DNA of 64,000 nucleotides from Corynebacterium halotolerans (GTDB lineage Bacteria > Actinomycetota > Actinomycetes > Mycobacteriales > Mycobacteriaceae): positions 1 to 64,000 of the forward strand of contig NZ_JVMD01000007.1 of assembly GCF_001056295.1 (NCBI RefSeq). Direction: 5' to 3'. Both the position numbers and the translations under genes were made by a program. Positions 54,527 to 62,804 of the stretch are shown here, piece after piece. The first letter of the stretch is position 1. The number at the start of each line of letters is the position of its first letter. A model generated the notes under the pieces. It was not told where the DNA came from, did not search any database, and saw nothing but the letters and a program-made list of their open reading frames with translations.

Positions 54527-55092
54527 CAACGGCCCCCGGCGGCGGCGAGCGCCCAGTCGTGCATCTGACCGGAGTGGTACAGCAGCGGCTTGTTGCCGGA
54601 ACGGTGCACCTCGTTGACGCGGGCCAGCAGGATCAGATGGTCGCCGCCGTCGTAGATGCGGTGGATGTGGGTGCTCAGCCACGCCGCGACGCCGTCGATG
54701 AGTGGGATGCCGTTGGGGCCCTCCCCGTGCCCGACGCCGGCGAACCGGTCCTCGCTGCGGCCGGCGAAACGGAAGGCCACCTGCGCCTGATCGTTGGCCA
54801 GGACGTTGACGCCCATCGCCGTGCCCACGCGGAACGCCGGCAGCGACCGGGCGCGCTTGTCCACGCACACCAGGATCAGCGGCGGCTCGATGGACACCGA
54901 CGTGAACGAGCTGACCGTCATGCCCACCTTCGACCCGTCCGGGCCCGTCGCCGTGATCACGGTGACGCCCGAGGGGAAGGCGCCGGCGGTGTCGCGCAGC
55001 GCGCGGCCGTCGACCTGGTCGCCGCGCATCCAGTCGCCGGTCAGCCCGTCGTCCTGGATGTGCGGGCGTGCGGGGGCGTCGGTGAGCGTCAT
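54526..55092 (-). CDS. Flavin reductase family protein
   Basis: 188-residue FMN-binding split-barrel protein of the HpaC/DszD class that supplies reduced flavin to a partner monooxygenase. Motifs include FPSGVTVITA, VGMTVSSFTSVSIEPP and the C-terminal HIHRIYDGGDHLILLARV. Placed between the monooxygenase-like gene (52 nt downstream of it) and the binding protein (1-nt overlap), it very probably works with the acyl-CoA-dehydrogenase-like enzyme as a two-component system. Confidence 0.92.
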   Translation of the reverse strand: MTLTDAPARPHIQDDGLTGDWMRGDQVDGRALRDTAGAFPSGVTVITATGPDGSKVGMTVSSFTSVSIEPPLILVCVDKRARSLPAFRVGTAMGVNVLANDQAQVAFRFAGRSEDRFAGVGHGEGPNGIPLIDGVAAWLSTHIHRIYDGGDHLILLARVNEVHRSGNKPLLYHSGQMHDWALAAAGGR

Positions 55093-55144
55093 GGTGTCGT
55101 GTCCTCCGGTGCTCGGGTGTTGGGTCGTGCGGGTGCCGGGCGCG

Positions 55145-56218
55145 TCAGCGCTCGCACTGGGAGAGTTCCCAGCGCAGCTGGCCCTCCGACGGCGACTGGA
55201 CCGGGATGAAGGCGGCCTCGCGGAAGCGCCGCGAGGAATCCGACCGGTGCGCGTAGCCGCGGCCGCCGGCGCAGCGCAGCTCGAGGGCCGCGGCGGAGGA
55301 GGCCACCTCGGCGGCGGCCAAGCGCATGGACAGCAGCTCGGAACGCTCGAAGCGCACGCCCGGGCCGGTCTTCTCCGCCACCGACTCGACCATGGAGCGG
55401 ACCAGCGCCAAGGAGCCGCGGGCACGGTCGATCTCCGGGGCGAAGACGGCGTTGGTGCCCAGCGACCCCTGGTCGGCGGCGGCCAGCGAGGCCTCGGCCA
55501 GGCCGCAGCACATCGCGGATTGCAGCGCCAGGAAGGTCGGGCGGCAGGCGGTGAGGAACTCCTCGAAGTCGGTGGTGAGCACCTGGTCGGCGGAGATCCG
55601 CGCGCCCTCGATCTTCACGAACGACGACGCCGTGGAATCCAGCGCCATCAGGCTGAATTGGTTGCCCGCCGTGATGCCCGGCGTGGACAGCGGCAGCGCG
55701 ACCAGCAGGCGGTCGCCGTTGGTCGCCCGCGCGGCGGTGACCATGATCGAGTCGTCGTACAGGTTCGACGCCCACTTCAACGCGCCGTCCAGGACGTACC
55801 CGGAGCCGTCGTCGGTCGGGGTGGCGGTCAGGTCGAGGCTGCCGCAGCCGGCGGCCTCGCGGAACGCCGACGCCATGCCGGTGATGCCGGGGGTGGAACC
55901 GTCCAGCAGGCCCGGCAGCACCGAGTTGGCGTAGGGGGTGTCCGCCAGCGCCAGGTACTCGATGGTCATGCGGTGGGCCCACAGGCCGAAGGCCGAGGAC
56001 ATGCACCGCGACGCCAGGGCGCGCACCGCCGCGACCATGTCGGGCAGGTGGCCGTCGGAGTTCTGCGGGGCGCCCAGGCCCAGCAGCCCTTCGGCGCCGA
56101 GCGGAGGCAGGATGAAGCGGGCTCGGCCCGCGCCGTCGTCGAGCGCGTTGGCCCGTTCGGCGACCTGGTCGAGGATGGCCGCGGGGATGGTGGTCTGGGC
56201 GGTGGTGGCGGTGGTCAT
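55145..56218 (-). CDS. Acyl-CoA dehydrogenase-fold monooxygenase (SfnB/DszC-like)
   Basis: 357-residue flavoprotein of the acyl-CoA dehydrogenase superfamily, rather short. It has ASAFREAAGCGSLDLTATP and DGALKWASNLYDDS from the middle beta domain and the C-terminal four-helix bundle with CAGGRGYAHRSDSSRRFREA. The dehydrogenase catalytic glutamate is not apparent, and the flavin reductase next door suggests a reduced-flavin-dependent oxygenase related to DszC/SfnB that oxidises organosulfur compounds. Specific substrate unknown. An AAGGAA element precedes the ATG by about 11 nt. Confidence 0.85.
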   Translation of the reverse strand: MTTATTAQTTIPAAILDQVAERANALDDGAGRARFILPPLGAEGLLGLGAPQNSDGHLPDMVAAVRALASRCMSSAFGLWAHRMTIEYLALADTPYANSVLPGLLDGSTPGITGMASAFREAAGCGSLDLTATPTDDGSGYVLDGALKWASNLYDDSIMVTAARATNGDRLLVALPLSTPGITAGNQFSLMALDSTASSFVKIEGARISADQVLTTDFEEFLTACRPTFLALQSAMCCGLAEASLAAADQGSLGTNAVFAPEIDRARGSLALVRSMVESVAEKTGPGVRFERSELLSMRLAAAEVASSAAALELRCAGGRGYAHRSDSSRRFREAAFIPVQSPSEGQLRWELSQCER

Positions 56219-56278
56219 CGGTTTTCGGGTTCCTTCGGTTCGTTCCGGCGGTCTGCTCCGGGCGGGCGCGGGGCGGCC

Positions 56279-56821
56279 CTACTTTTCGACGGTCGTGGAG
56301 TGGTGCACCCGGACCGGGTTGGTCATCGTGGCGACGACCGGCGACCAGCGGATGGCCGTGTCGGCGATGGCCTTCAGGGTTTCCTCGTCGGCGCCCTCGG
56401 CGGCCAGGGTGATGTCGATGCGGATGTCGGTGAAGCCCAGGACCTTCTCCGGGTCGGTGTCGCCGACGCCCCAGACGGCGGAGATGTCGATGTCGCCGTC
56501 GAGGACCAGCTCGATCTTGTCCAGGGCGATGCCCCGCTGGGTGGCGTTGGCCTGCAGACCGACGGAGATGCAGGAGCCCAGTGCGGCGAGGACGACCTCG
56601 GAGGGGTTGGCGGCGACGTTGTCGCCCAGCAGGCCGCAGGGCTCGGAGACGACGACGTCGGCGGTGTCGCGCACCGAGGTGACGTTGCGGAAGCCGGCCT
56701 CGCAGCGGGTGACGGCGTGCAGGACCTTGCGGCCCTTGGACGGATCGGTCTTGTTGGTCTCGGCGAGATTGGCGAGGCCCTTGGCGTCGATGCCCTGGAG
56801 CTTGGCGGAAACGGTGGTCAT
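56279..56821 (-). CDS. OsmC family protein
   Basis: 180 residues of the OsmC/Ohr fold: RCEAGFRN near residue 41 and the conserved cysteine in LGSCISVGLQANA near residue 85, followed by KIELVLDGDIDI. Family members reduce organic hydroperoxides or have unknown roles in sulfur operons. It is the first gene of the six-gene operon, with AAGGGA before its ATG and a sulfur-type operator 95 nt upstream. The usual second cysteine is not clearly placed, so peroxidase activity is uncertain. Confidence 0.88.
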   Translation of the reverse strand: MTTVSAKLQGIDAKGLANLAETNKTDPSKGRKVLHAVTRCEAGFRNVTSVRDTADVVVSEPCGLLGDNVAANPSEVVLAALGSCISVGLQANATQRGIALDKIELVLDGDIDISAVWGVGDTDPEKVLGFTDIRIDITLAAEGADEETLKAIADTAIRWSPVVATMTNPVRVHHSTTVEK

Positions 56822-56915
56822 TGTGCGGTCCCTTCGGCGGTGAAACGGGGTTTTTCGGTGTCTGCCGACGGCACCGCGATTCCGGCGCCGTCACGCCGCA
56901 CATATCACCACCCGC

Positions 56916-56931
56916 TAGACAAAGTTGTCTA
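56916..56931. promoter_or_regulatory. Probable McbR operator (TAGAC-N6-GTCTA)
   Basis: TAGACAAAGTTGTCTA is a perfect 7-2-7 inverted repeat and matches exactly the published McbR box TAGAC-N6-GTCTA of C. glutamicum, the TetR-type repressor of sulfur assimilation. On the minus strand TAGACA could be a -35 with TGATAT 18 nt on as -10, so bound repressor would block the promoter of the OsmC operon. Confidence 0.75.
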
Positions 56932-56999
56932 TTGACCGCCGGTGGCGTTGATCCGTCCCCAACTGCGTCGCCGCAGGTGGCGGGTCGCGCCGGAATTGA

Positions 57000-57067
57000 A
57001 TTCACGGTGAATCGAAGTCCGGGCGCGCCGCGCCGGGCGCCCCGGATGATTCACGGTGAATCGAAGT
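57000..57067. repeat. Two copies of a 19-bp palindromic repeat
   Basis: ATTCACGGTGAATCGAAGT occurs at 57000-57018 and 57049-57067 in the same direction. Its first 13 bases are a perfect inverted repeat (ATTCAC-G-GTGAAT). The copies lie upstream of the OsmC operon and 12 nt beyond the menJ stop; they may be a tandem operator. Confidence 0.65.
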
Positions 57068-57078
57068 GTCCCGCCCGC

Positions 57079-58359
57079 TCAGCTCCAGGGCCGGCGCGAA
57101 TCCAGCGCCAGCGACGCCTTGCCCGCCGCGCGCCAGACGCGGGCGGTGAGGTCGCGGTCCCCGGGCGTGACCAGGTTGCCCATCAGGCGCGCGGCCGCCC
57201 CCATCACGGCGTCGCCCCACGGGGCGCCGAGGGTCAGCGGACCGGCGGTGGGCAACAGCCACGGCACGGTCAGGCCGGCGGCCAGGCGGCGGGCCAGGGA
57301 GTACGCCTCGCCGTAGTGCTCGCGCAGCATCGCCGGCCACGAATGCGCCAGCCCGTCGGGGTCGCCGACGACGTCGCACATCAGCCCCACGGCCAGGCGC
57401 GCGGACTCCATGCCGTAGTCGATGCCCTCGCCGTTGAGGGGGTTGACCAGCGCCGCGGCGTCGCCGAGCAGCGCCCAGTTCGGCCCGGCGACGTGGCTGA
57501 CCGCGCCGCCCATCGGCAGCAGCGCGGAGGTCACCGCCTCCGGTTCGCCCAGGCCCCACTCGTCGCGGACCTGCCCGGCGTAGCGGTGCAGCAGCTTCTT
57601 CACGTTCACCTTCGCCGGCCGCGCGGACGTCGCCAGCGCGCCGCAGCCCAGGTTCACCCGGCCGCCGCCGAGCGGGAAGATCCACCCGTAACCGGGCTGC
57701 GCGACGCCGTCGTCGTCCCGCAGTTCCAGGTGCGAGTGGATCCACTCCTCCTCGCGCATCGTGGAGCAGTACGACCGGGCGGCGACGCCGAACACGGAGT
57801 CCCGGTGCCACGTCCGGCCGAGTTGCTTGCCGACGGGGCTGCGCACGCCGTCGGCGACGAGGAGCCACCGAGCGGCCACGCGCCGGGCCGAGCCGTCGTG
57901 AAGCCGCAGGTTCACCGCGGCCACGCTGCGGCCCGGCCCCCGCTCCACCGAAGTGACCGGGCAGCCGTCCAGGAGCGTCGCGCCGCAGCTCACCGCATGG
58001 TCGACGAGCATCGCGTCGAAGATGGTGCGCGGCACCGCGGAGCCGGCGGCCGGGAATTCGCCCTCCGGCCACGGGGCGGCGACGGAACCGCCGAACCCGT
58101 GGAGCTTCAGGCCGCGATTGCGGGTGCGCGACAGCACGCGGTCATCCAGGCCCAAACGCCCGAGCTCCGCGATGGCGCGCGGGGTCAGCCCGTCTCCGCA
58201 GGTCTTGTCGCGGGGGAAGCGCTGCGCGTCGACGAGCAGCACGTCCAATCCCCGGTTCGCCGCATGCGCCGCGGCGGCGGCGCCCGTCGGGCCCGCCCCG
58301 ACCACCACGACATCGGCGCTGGAGGGGACGTGCTGCGGCATCGGCGACTGCGTGGTCAT
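57079..58359 (-). CDS. menJ: Geranylgeranyl reductase family, menaquinone reductase
   Basis: 426-residue FAD-dependent reductase; the mycobacterial homologue Rv0561c (MenJ) saturates one isoprene unit of menaquinone. FAD-binding VVVVGAGPTGAAAAAHAA at the N-terminus, CGDGLTPRAI, and GDAAALVNPLNGEGIDYG near residues 290-310 are typical. It sits divergently to a polyprenyl synthase, as in M. tuberculosis. TAGCCT on the minus strand (58368-58373) ends 8 nt before the ATG. Confidence 0.93.
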   Translation of the reverse strand: MTTQSPMPQHVPSSADVVVVGAGPTGAAAAAHAANRGLDVLLVDAQRFPRDKTCGDGLTPRAIAELGRLGLDDRVLSRTRNRGLKLHGFGGSVAAPWPEGEFPAAGSAVPRTIFDAMLVDHAVSCGATLLDGCPVTSVERGPGRSVAAVNLRLHDGSARRVAARWLLVADGVRSPVGKQLGRTWHRDSVFGVAARSYCSTMREEEWIHSHLELRDDDGVAQPGYGWIFPLGGGRVNLGCGALATSARPAKVNVKKLLHRYAGQVRDEWGLGEPEAVTSALLPMGGAVSHVAGPNWALLGDAAALVNPLNGEGIDYGMESARLAVGLMCDVVGDPDGLAHSWPAMLREHYGEAYSLARRLAAGLTVPWLLPTAGPLTLGAPWGDAVMGAAARLMGNLVTPGDRDLTARVWRAAGKASLALDSRRPWS

Positions 58360-58579
58360 GGTGTCCCAGGCTATACGGCGGACCTCGCGAAACCGCCAGG
58401 GGGAGAGCCTCCGGCGGGGGTCGGATGATTGGACATGGCGAGCGGTGGATTACTGTATGTTCGGCATATCCACGGGTTCGTCGCGGGCGATGCTCCGAGC
58501 ATGGGGCGGAGCCCGGGTGCTGCGGCGCAGGCCCACGAACCGATGAACCGACGACGATCCGAATCGAGGCGGGACCCGA

Positions 58580-59629
58580 ATGCGTAACGGCGCACCCAGC
58601 GTTTCCGACGCACCGAGCATCCAGCGGACCGGCGGCGAAAGAGTCGCCAGCGTCGACCTCGGCGACGCCGAGCTGGAGCGCGTGGTCACCGAGGGCATGC
58701 GCGCCAGCGAGGAACTGCTCCTCGGCGAGCTCAACCGCGGCGAGGACTTCCTGGTGGAGCACGTCCGCCACCTGGCCGACGCCGGCGGGAAGCGGTTCCG
58801 CCCCATGTTCGCCATGCTTTCCGCCCAGTTCGGGCCGCGCCCCCGCGCCGACGAGGTGATCACCGCCGCCACCGTCATCGAGCTGACCCACCTGGCGACG
58901 CTGTACCACGACGACGTCATGGACGAGGCCGACATGCGCCGCGGCGTCGAGTCCGCCAACTCCCGCTGGTCGAACTCGCTGGCCATCCTCTCCGGCGACT
59001 ACCTCTTCGCCACCGCCTCCAGCTTGCTGTCCCGCCTGGGCGCCGACACCGTGGCGCACTTCGCCAAGACCTTCGGCGAACTGGTCACCGGCCAGATGCG
59101 CGAATCCATCGGCTGCCCCGACGGTGCCGACGAGGTCGAGCATTACCTGCAGGTGATCCGCGAAAAGACCGGCGTTCTCATCGGGTCCGCCGGGTACCTC
59201 GGGGCGCTGCACGCCGGCGCCGACGAGAAGACCGTCGCCGCCCTGGCCCGCTACGGCGGCCTGGTGGGGCTGGTCTTCCAGATCGTCGACGACATCATCG
59301 ACATCGCCTCCGACTCCGCGCAGTCCGGCAAAACGCCGGGCACCGACCTCCGGGAGGGCGTGTTCACCCTGCCGGTGCTCTACGCGCTGCGCGAGGAGGG
59401 TCCCGTGGGCGATCGCCTGCGCGAGATCCTCGTCGGCCCCATCACCGACGACGATCTGCTGGCCGAGGCCCTCGACCTCCTCGAGCGCTCCACCGGCCCG
59501 CAGCGCGCCCTGGCGCTCGTGCGCGACCTGATGGACGAGGCCGACGGCGTCATCGCGGACCTGCCGGACATCCCCGCCAAGGCAGCCCTGCGCCGCGTCG
59601 CCGAGTACACCGTCGAGCGCGTCGGGTAG
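58580..59629 (+). CDS. Polyprenyl diphosphate synthase
   Basis: 349-residue trans-prenyltransferase extending isoprenoid chains, probably for the menaquinone tail. First Asp-rich motif YHDDVMDEAD (near residue 112), second QIVDDIIDI (near 235), GGKRFRP for diphosphate binding and EKTGVLIGSA are intact. The GrcC1-like place next to menJ supports a respiratory-quinone role. A long leader (promoter candidate near 58446, TACTGT) precedes it. Product length cannot be deduced reliably. Confidence 0.93.
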   Translation: MRNGAPSVSDAPSIQRTGGERVASVDLGDAELERVVTEGMRASEELLLGELNRGEDFLVEHVRHLADAGGKRFRPMFAMLSAQFGPRPRADEVITAATVIELTHLATLYHDDVMDEADMRRGVESANSRWSNSLAILSGDYLFATASSLLSRLGADTVAHFAKTFGELVTGQMRESIGCPDGADEVEHYLQVIREKTGVLIGSAGYLGALHAGADEKTVAALARYGGLVGLVFQIVDDIIDIASDSAQSGKTPGTDLREGVFTLPVLYALREEGPVGDRLREILVGPITDDDLLAEALDLLERSTGPQRALALVRDLMDEADGVIADLPDIPAKAALRRVAEYTVERVG

Positions 59630-59759
59630 GACCGCGGTCGGGCGCCGGCTCGGCGCCCTTCCCGGCTTCCCGCCCCTCCACCCCGATTTCGCTCCTGCCA
59701 GCGGATTTGGCGCCGGAGAGACTTCTGGGTAGCATTCCTTTCGCACCCACGGGGTGCAC

Positions 59760-59844
59760 GCCAGATTGCCCGAGCGGCCAAAGGGAGCGGATTGTAAATC
59801 CGTCGGCTTCGCCTACGTTGGTTCGAATCCATCATCTGGCACCA
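59760..59844 (+). tRNA. tRNA-Tyr (GTA)
   Basis: Acceptor arms GCCAGAT and ATCTGGC, a long variable arm (class II), the TTCGAATC T-loop, anticodon GTA at 59794-59796 and an encoded CCA. 85 nt. Confidence 0.96.
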
Positions 59845-59848
59845 ACTT

Positions 59849-59890
59849 CGACCGGGGCCCGGATCACACCAGTGATCCGGGCCCCGGTCG
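59849..59890 (+). terminator. 19-bp stem-loop after tRNA-Tyr, in a 359-nt gap
   Basis: Perfect 19-bp arms (from 59849 and 59872) with the loop ACCA begin 5 nt after the tRNA. No T tract follows. The gap up to tRNA-Thr also contains a hairpin at 60011-60046 and the tRNA-Thr promoter; no gene is seen. Confidence 0.6.
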
Positions 59891-60010
59891 TTCGCATGCG
59901 GGTTCTTTCCCGCGCATGCCCCACGACCGTGCCCGGGTCGTGTCCCCGGCAGGGGAGCGGGCGGGGGAGCGGAGGCCTTCCGCGTGCGCATGGCGCCCCC
60001 TCCGGGGGCT

Positions 60011-60046
60011 GCTTTGCGACGCCGGGGACGGGCCCCGTCGCAAAGC
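60011..60046. repeat. 11-bp inverted repeat before tRNA-Thr
   Basis: GCTTTGCGACG and CGTCGCAAAGC enclose a 14-nt GC-rich loop. A related CGTCGCAAAGCGACG hairpin occurs at 2721-2735. Confidence 0.5.
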
Positions 60047-60108
60047 GGCCCGAAGCGCCCCCGAAACGGCGCGGAAAACGGCCTGGAATTGCGCCGTGGC
60101 CTGCGGAT

Positions 60109-60138
60109 TTGTGTACGTCGGCGATGTCGGGTTAGTCT
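60109..60138 (+). promoter_or_regulatory. Promoter of tRNA-Thr
   Basis: TTGTGT (60109-60114) and TAGTCT (60133-60138) with an 18-nt spacer, about 65 nt before the tRNA. Confidence 0.5.
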
Positions 60139-60203
60139 TTCTCTCGGCTTCGCAGGGAGCGCCCGAGGGTCCACAAGACCGCAAGCGCGAACTTTGATGC
60201 CAT

Positions 60204-60279
60204 GCCCCCTTAGCTCAGTCGGCAGAGCGTTTCCATGGTAAGGAAAAGGTCGACAGTTCGATTCTGTCAGGGGGCTCCA
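60204..60279 (+). tRNA. tRNA-Thr (GGT)
   Basis: Acceptor arms GCCCCCT and AGGGGGC, anticodon stem TTTCC/GGAAA around the loop ATGGTAA, T-loop TTCGATT, encoded CCA. 76 nt. Confidence 0.95.
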
Positions 60280-60332
60280 TTCTTTTGTCCGGCAGTTGCA
60301 TTCCCCGGGAATGGCGCCGCGGAAGAATTTGG

Positions 60333-60406
60333 GGCGATGTAGCTCAGATGGTGAGAGCGCACGACTCATAATCGTGAGGTCGGGGGTTCGATCCCCCCCA
60401 TCGCTA
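60333..60406 (+). tRNA. tRNA-Met (CAT), elongator type
   Basis: Acceptor GGCGATG pairs with CATCGCT (first pair G-T), anticodon stem CACGA/TCGTG around CTCATAA, T-loop TTCGATC. The anticodon stem lacks the three G-C pairs of initiators. CCA is not encoded. Confidence 0.93.
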
Positions 60407-60445
60407 CTGGTGACCACGTTCACCATCCCCGGCTAGCCCGCGTGC

Positions 60446-60480
60446 TAGGGTGGGAAACCGTCGCCCGGACTTCGGGCGAC
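60446..60480 (+). promoter_or_regulatory. -10 box and hairpin before tRNA-Trp/secE
   Basis: TAGGGT (60446-60451) is followed by a perfect hairpin (gtcgcccg/cgggcgac, 60460-60480) that ends 2 nt before tRNA-Trp. It may be a 5' processing structure. Confidence 0.4.
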
Positions 60481-60482
60481 GA

Positions 60483-60555
<73 letters not shown>

Positions 60556-60593
60556 CAATACCCCTTAAGCCGGAAACCCCTTCTAGGAGAGAC

Positions 60594-60905
60594 GTGGCAG
60601 AGGAAAAGAGCACCACCGCAGCGGCGCGCCCCACCGGCAAGCGCCAGGTTTCGGGTGCCCCCGCCACCACGGCGCGCGACAGCCGCCCCGTCAAGCGCAA
60701 CGACGACGAAAAGCTGGGCACCCGCAACCCCCTGACCTTCATCAAGCAGGTCATCTCCGAGCTGCGCAAGGTCATCTGGCCCACCGGCCGGCAGATGGTG
60801 GTCTACACCATCGTCGTGCTGCTGTTCCTCGTCTTCATGGTCACGCTGGTCTGGGGCGTCGACGCTCTCGCCGGCCTGGGCGTTCAGTCGATTTTCACGC
60901 GGTAG
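60594..60905 (+). CDS. secE: Preprotein translocase subunit SecE
   Basis: 103-residue subunit of the SecYEG channel. A basic, disordered N-terminus of about 45 residues is followed by the conserved amphipathic helix FIKQVISELRKVIWPTGRQM and one membrane segment (YTIVVLLFLVFMVTLVWGVD). The GTG has AGGAGA 4 nt upstream. It is cotranscribed with tRNA-Trp. Confidence 0.95.
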   Translation: MAEEKSTTAAARPTGKRQVSGAPATTARDSRPVKRNDDEKLGTRNPLTFIKQVISELRKVIWPTGRQMVVYTIVVLLFLVFMVTLVWGVDALAGLGVQSIFTR

Positions 60906-60907
60906 GG

Positions 60908-60970
60908 TATACTCGCCGCAACGATGTTTCATCCCGCCACCGCACCAAGCGGTAGGCGGGATTATCTTTT
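60908..60970 (+). promoter_or_regulatory. nusG promoter followed at once by a terminator-like hairpin
   Basis: TATACT (60908-60913) would start transcription near 60920. A stem (atcccgcc/ggcgggat with inner accgc/gcggt, 60931-60962) and a T-rich TATCTTTT follow about 11 nt later. The hairpin can end the secE transcript and could also attenuate the nusG transcript. Confidence 0.5.
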
Positions 60971-61064
60971 GCAGTTCCCGCCGCGGAGCCCGGCTTCGCC
61001 GGCCGGCGGCGGGACATACGGACACGGCGCACACGCTGCGCACTGATAGGAAGGGTCGCACCGA

Positions 61065-62057
61065 ATGAACGACGGTCAGAACATCTTCTCCGACGCCGAG
61101 GGGTCGACCGGGCCCATCGGCGACGCGATCATCGACGCCGCCAAGGAAGCCGCGGAGACCGACGTCGACGCCGGCGCCACCGCCGCCGCGGAAGGCGCGG
61201 GGCAGGACGCGGCCGAGGGCCTCGAGGGTGCGGGCGCCACGGACGACGCCGCCGAGGCCGTCGCCGAAGGTGCCGAGGGCCAGGGCATCGAGGACCAGGC
61301 GGGCCAGGCGGACCAGTCCGGCGAGGCTTCCGAGGCTGAGTCCGGCCAGGCCGAGTCCGGCGAGGCTTCCGAGGCTGAGTCCGGCGAGGCCGAGGAGGTC
61401 GACCCCGAGGCCGAGTACCGCAAGCGCCTGCGCGAGTTCCAGCGCGAGCTCAAGCGCCGCAAGGGCGACTGGTACATCATCCAGTGCTACTCGGGCTACG
61501 AGAACAAGGTGAAGACCAACCTGGAGATGCGCGCCCAGACCCTCGGCGTCGAAGAGCAGATCCACGAGGTCATCGTCCCGATCGAGGAGGTGCAGGAGCG
61601 CAAGGACGGCAAGCTCAAGACCGTCAAGCGCAAGCTGCTCCCCGGCTACGTGCTGGTCCGCCTGTCCCTGGACGACCCGTCCTGGTCCGTCGTCCGCGAC
61701 ACCCCGGGCGTGACCTCCTTCGTCGGCTCCGAGGGGCACCCGACCCAGGTGAAGATCCGCGAGGTCGCCAAGTTCCTCATGCCCAAGGAGACCGTCACCG
61801 CCGACGCCGCCGAGGGCGACCGCCAGGGCGACGCCGAGCTGTCCGTCGCCTCCGCCCCGAAGGTCGAGGACGAGAAGGTCGCCATCGACTACGAGGTCGG
61901 CGAGTCCGTCACCATCCTGTCCGGCCCGTTCGCGTCCGTCGCGGCGACGATCTCCGAGATCGACGCCGCCACCGGCCGCATCAAGGCCCTGGTGTCCATC
62001 TTCGGCCGCGAGACCCCGGTCGAGCTCGGCCTGGACGAGGTCGAGAAGCTCACTTAG
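61065..62057 (+). CDS. nusG: Transcription termination/antitermination protein NusG
   Basis: 330 residues. The NGN domain (about 135-235: [39 protein letters not shown]) binds RNA polymerase and the C-terminal KOW domain (about 275-325: [15 protein letters not shown]) binds Rho or S10. The first 120 residues are an acidic Ala/Glu/Asp/Gly extension with a duplicated segment, long even for actinobacteria. An AGGAAGG element lies about 11 nt before the ATG. Confidence 0.95.
   Translation: MNDGQNIFSDAEGSTGPIGDAIIDAAKEAAETDVDAGATAAAEGAGQDAAEGLEGAGATDDAAEAVAEGAEGQGIEDQAGQADQSGEASEAESGQAESGEASEAESGEAEEVDPEAEYRKRLREFQRELKRRKGDWYIIQCYSGYENKVKTNLEMRAQTLGVEEQIHEVIVPIEEVQERKDGKLKTVKRKLLPGYVLVRLSLDDPSWSVVRDTPGVTSFVGSEGHPTQVKIREVAKFLMPKETVTADAAEGDRQGDAELSVASAPKVEDEKVAIDYEVGESVTILSGPFASVAATISEIDAATGRIKALVSIFGRETPVELGLDEVEKLT
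61316..61393 (+). repeat. 39-bp tandem duplication in nusG
   Basis: Units 61316-61354 and 61355-61393 differ at one base and encode repeated Ser-Gly-Glu-Ala-Ser-Glu-Ala-Glu blocks in the acidic N-terminal extension. Confidence 0.85.
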
Positions 62058-62099
62058 CGCGGACGGGGCGCCGCCCCGCCGTCGCACCCGACGGCGATT

Positions 62100-62127
62100 T
62101 TGGCGACGGGCCCGCTGCAGGTAACGT
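62100..62127 (+). promoter_or_regulatory. rplK promoter
   Basis: TTGGCG (62100-62105) and TAACGT (62122-62127) with a 16-nt spacer. The expected start point lies at the edge of or inside the following hairpin. Confidence 0.5.
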
Positions 62128-62128
62128 C

Positions 62129-62165
62129 ATTCGTCGCGCGCCAACCGGCGCGCGACGAATTTTTT
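62129..62165 (+). terminator. Strong intrinsic terminator between nusG and rplK
   Basis: Perfect 14-bp arms (attcgtcgcgcgcc and ggcgcgcgacgaat) with loop AACC and TTTTT. It ends nusG messages; its position on top of the rplK promoter is notable. Confidence 0.85.
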
Positions 62166-62269
62166 CATCCCCGGTGGCTGGGCCGTGCGCGGCCGGCATC
62201 CGGACGGGTGCCGCCGCAGCCCCGGCATCATCGCGGCGGCGACCCCGGTAACAAGGAAGAAGGTCCCCG

Positions 62270-62707
62270 ATGCCCCCCAAGAAGAAGAAGATCCAGGCCG
62301 TCATCAAGCTGCAGATCCAGGCCGGCCAGGCCAACCCGGCGCCGCCGGTGGGCCCGGCCCTCGGCGCCCACGGCGTCAACATCATGGAGTTCTGCAAGGC
62401 GTACAACGCCGCCACGGAGAACCAGCGCGGCAACGTCATCCCGGTCGAGATCAACGTCTACGAGGACCGCTCGTTCGACTTCACCCTGAAGACCCCGCCG
62501 GCCGCGAAGCTGCTGCTGAAGGCCGCCGGTCTGCAGAAGGGCTCCGGCGTCCCGCACACCGACAAGGTCGGCACCGTGACCATGGACCAGTGCCGCGAGA
62601 TCGCCGAGCAGAAGAAGCCGGACCTCAACGCCAACGACATCGAGGCCGGCGCGAAGATCATCGCCGGCACCGCCCGCTCCATGGGCATCGTCGTCGAGGG
62701 CAAGTAA
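62270..62707 (+). CDS. rplK: 50S ribosomal protein L11
   Basis: 145 residues: N-terminal domain [20 protein letters not shown] and C-terminal rRNA-binding domain with [14 protein letters not shown]; binds 23S rRNA at the GTPase-associated centre. ACAAGGAAGAAGG precedes the ATG closely. rplA follows after 97 nt. Confidence 0.98.
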   Translation: MPPKKKKIQAVIKLQIQAGQANPAPPVGPALGAHGVNIMEFCKAYNAATENQRGNVIPVEINVYEDRSFDFTLKTPPAAKLLLKAAGLQKGSGVPHTDKVGTVTMDQCREIAEQKKPDLNANDIEAGAKIIAGTARSMGIVVEGK

Positions 62708-62804
62708 TTCCCCGCCGCCCCGCACCCCCGGGGCGGCACCCCATGACCGTGGCAGGGCCCGCTTCGGCCCGCACCACCACTCCAACGAGAAGATTGGAAC
62801 CACA

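Noticed and set aside
56279..56821. The OsmC gene as an independent peroxide-stress gene (ohr)
   Set aside because: No OhrR-type regulator gene is adjacent, it is the first of six same-strand genes with short gaps, and the promoter has a sulfur-type operator.
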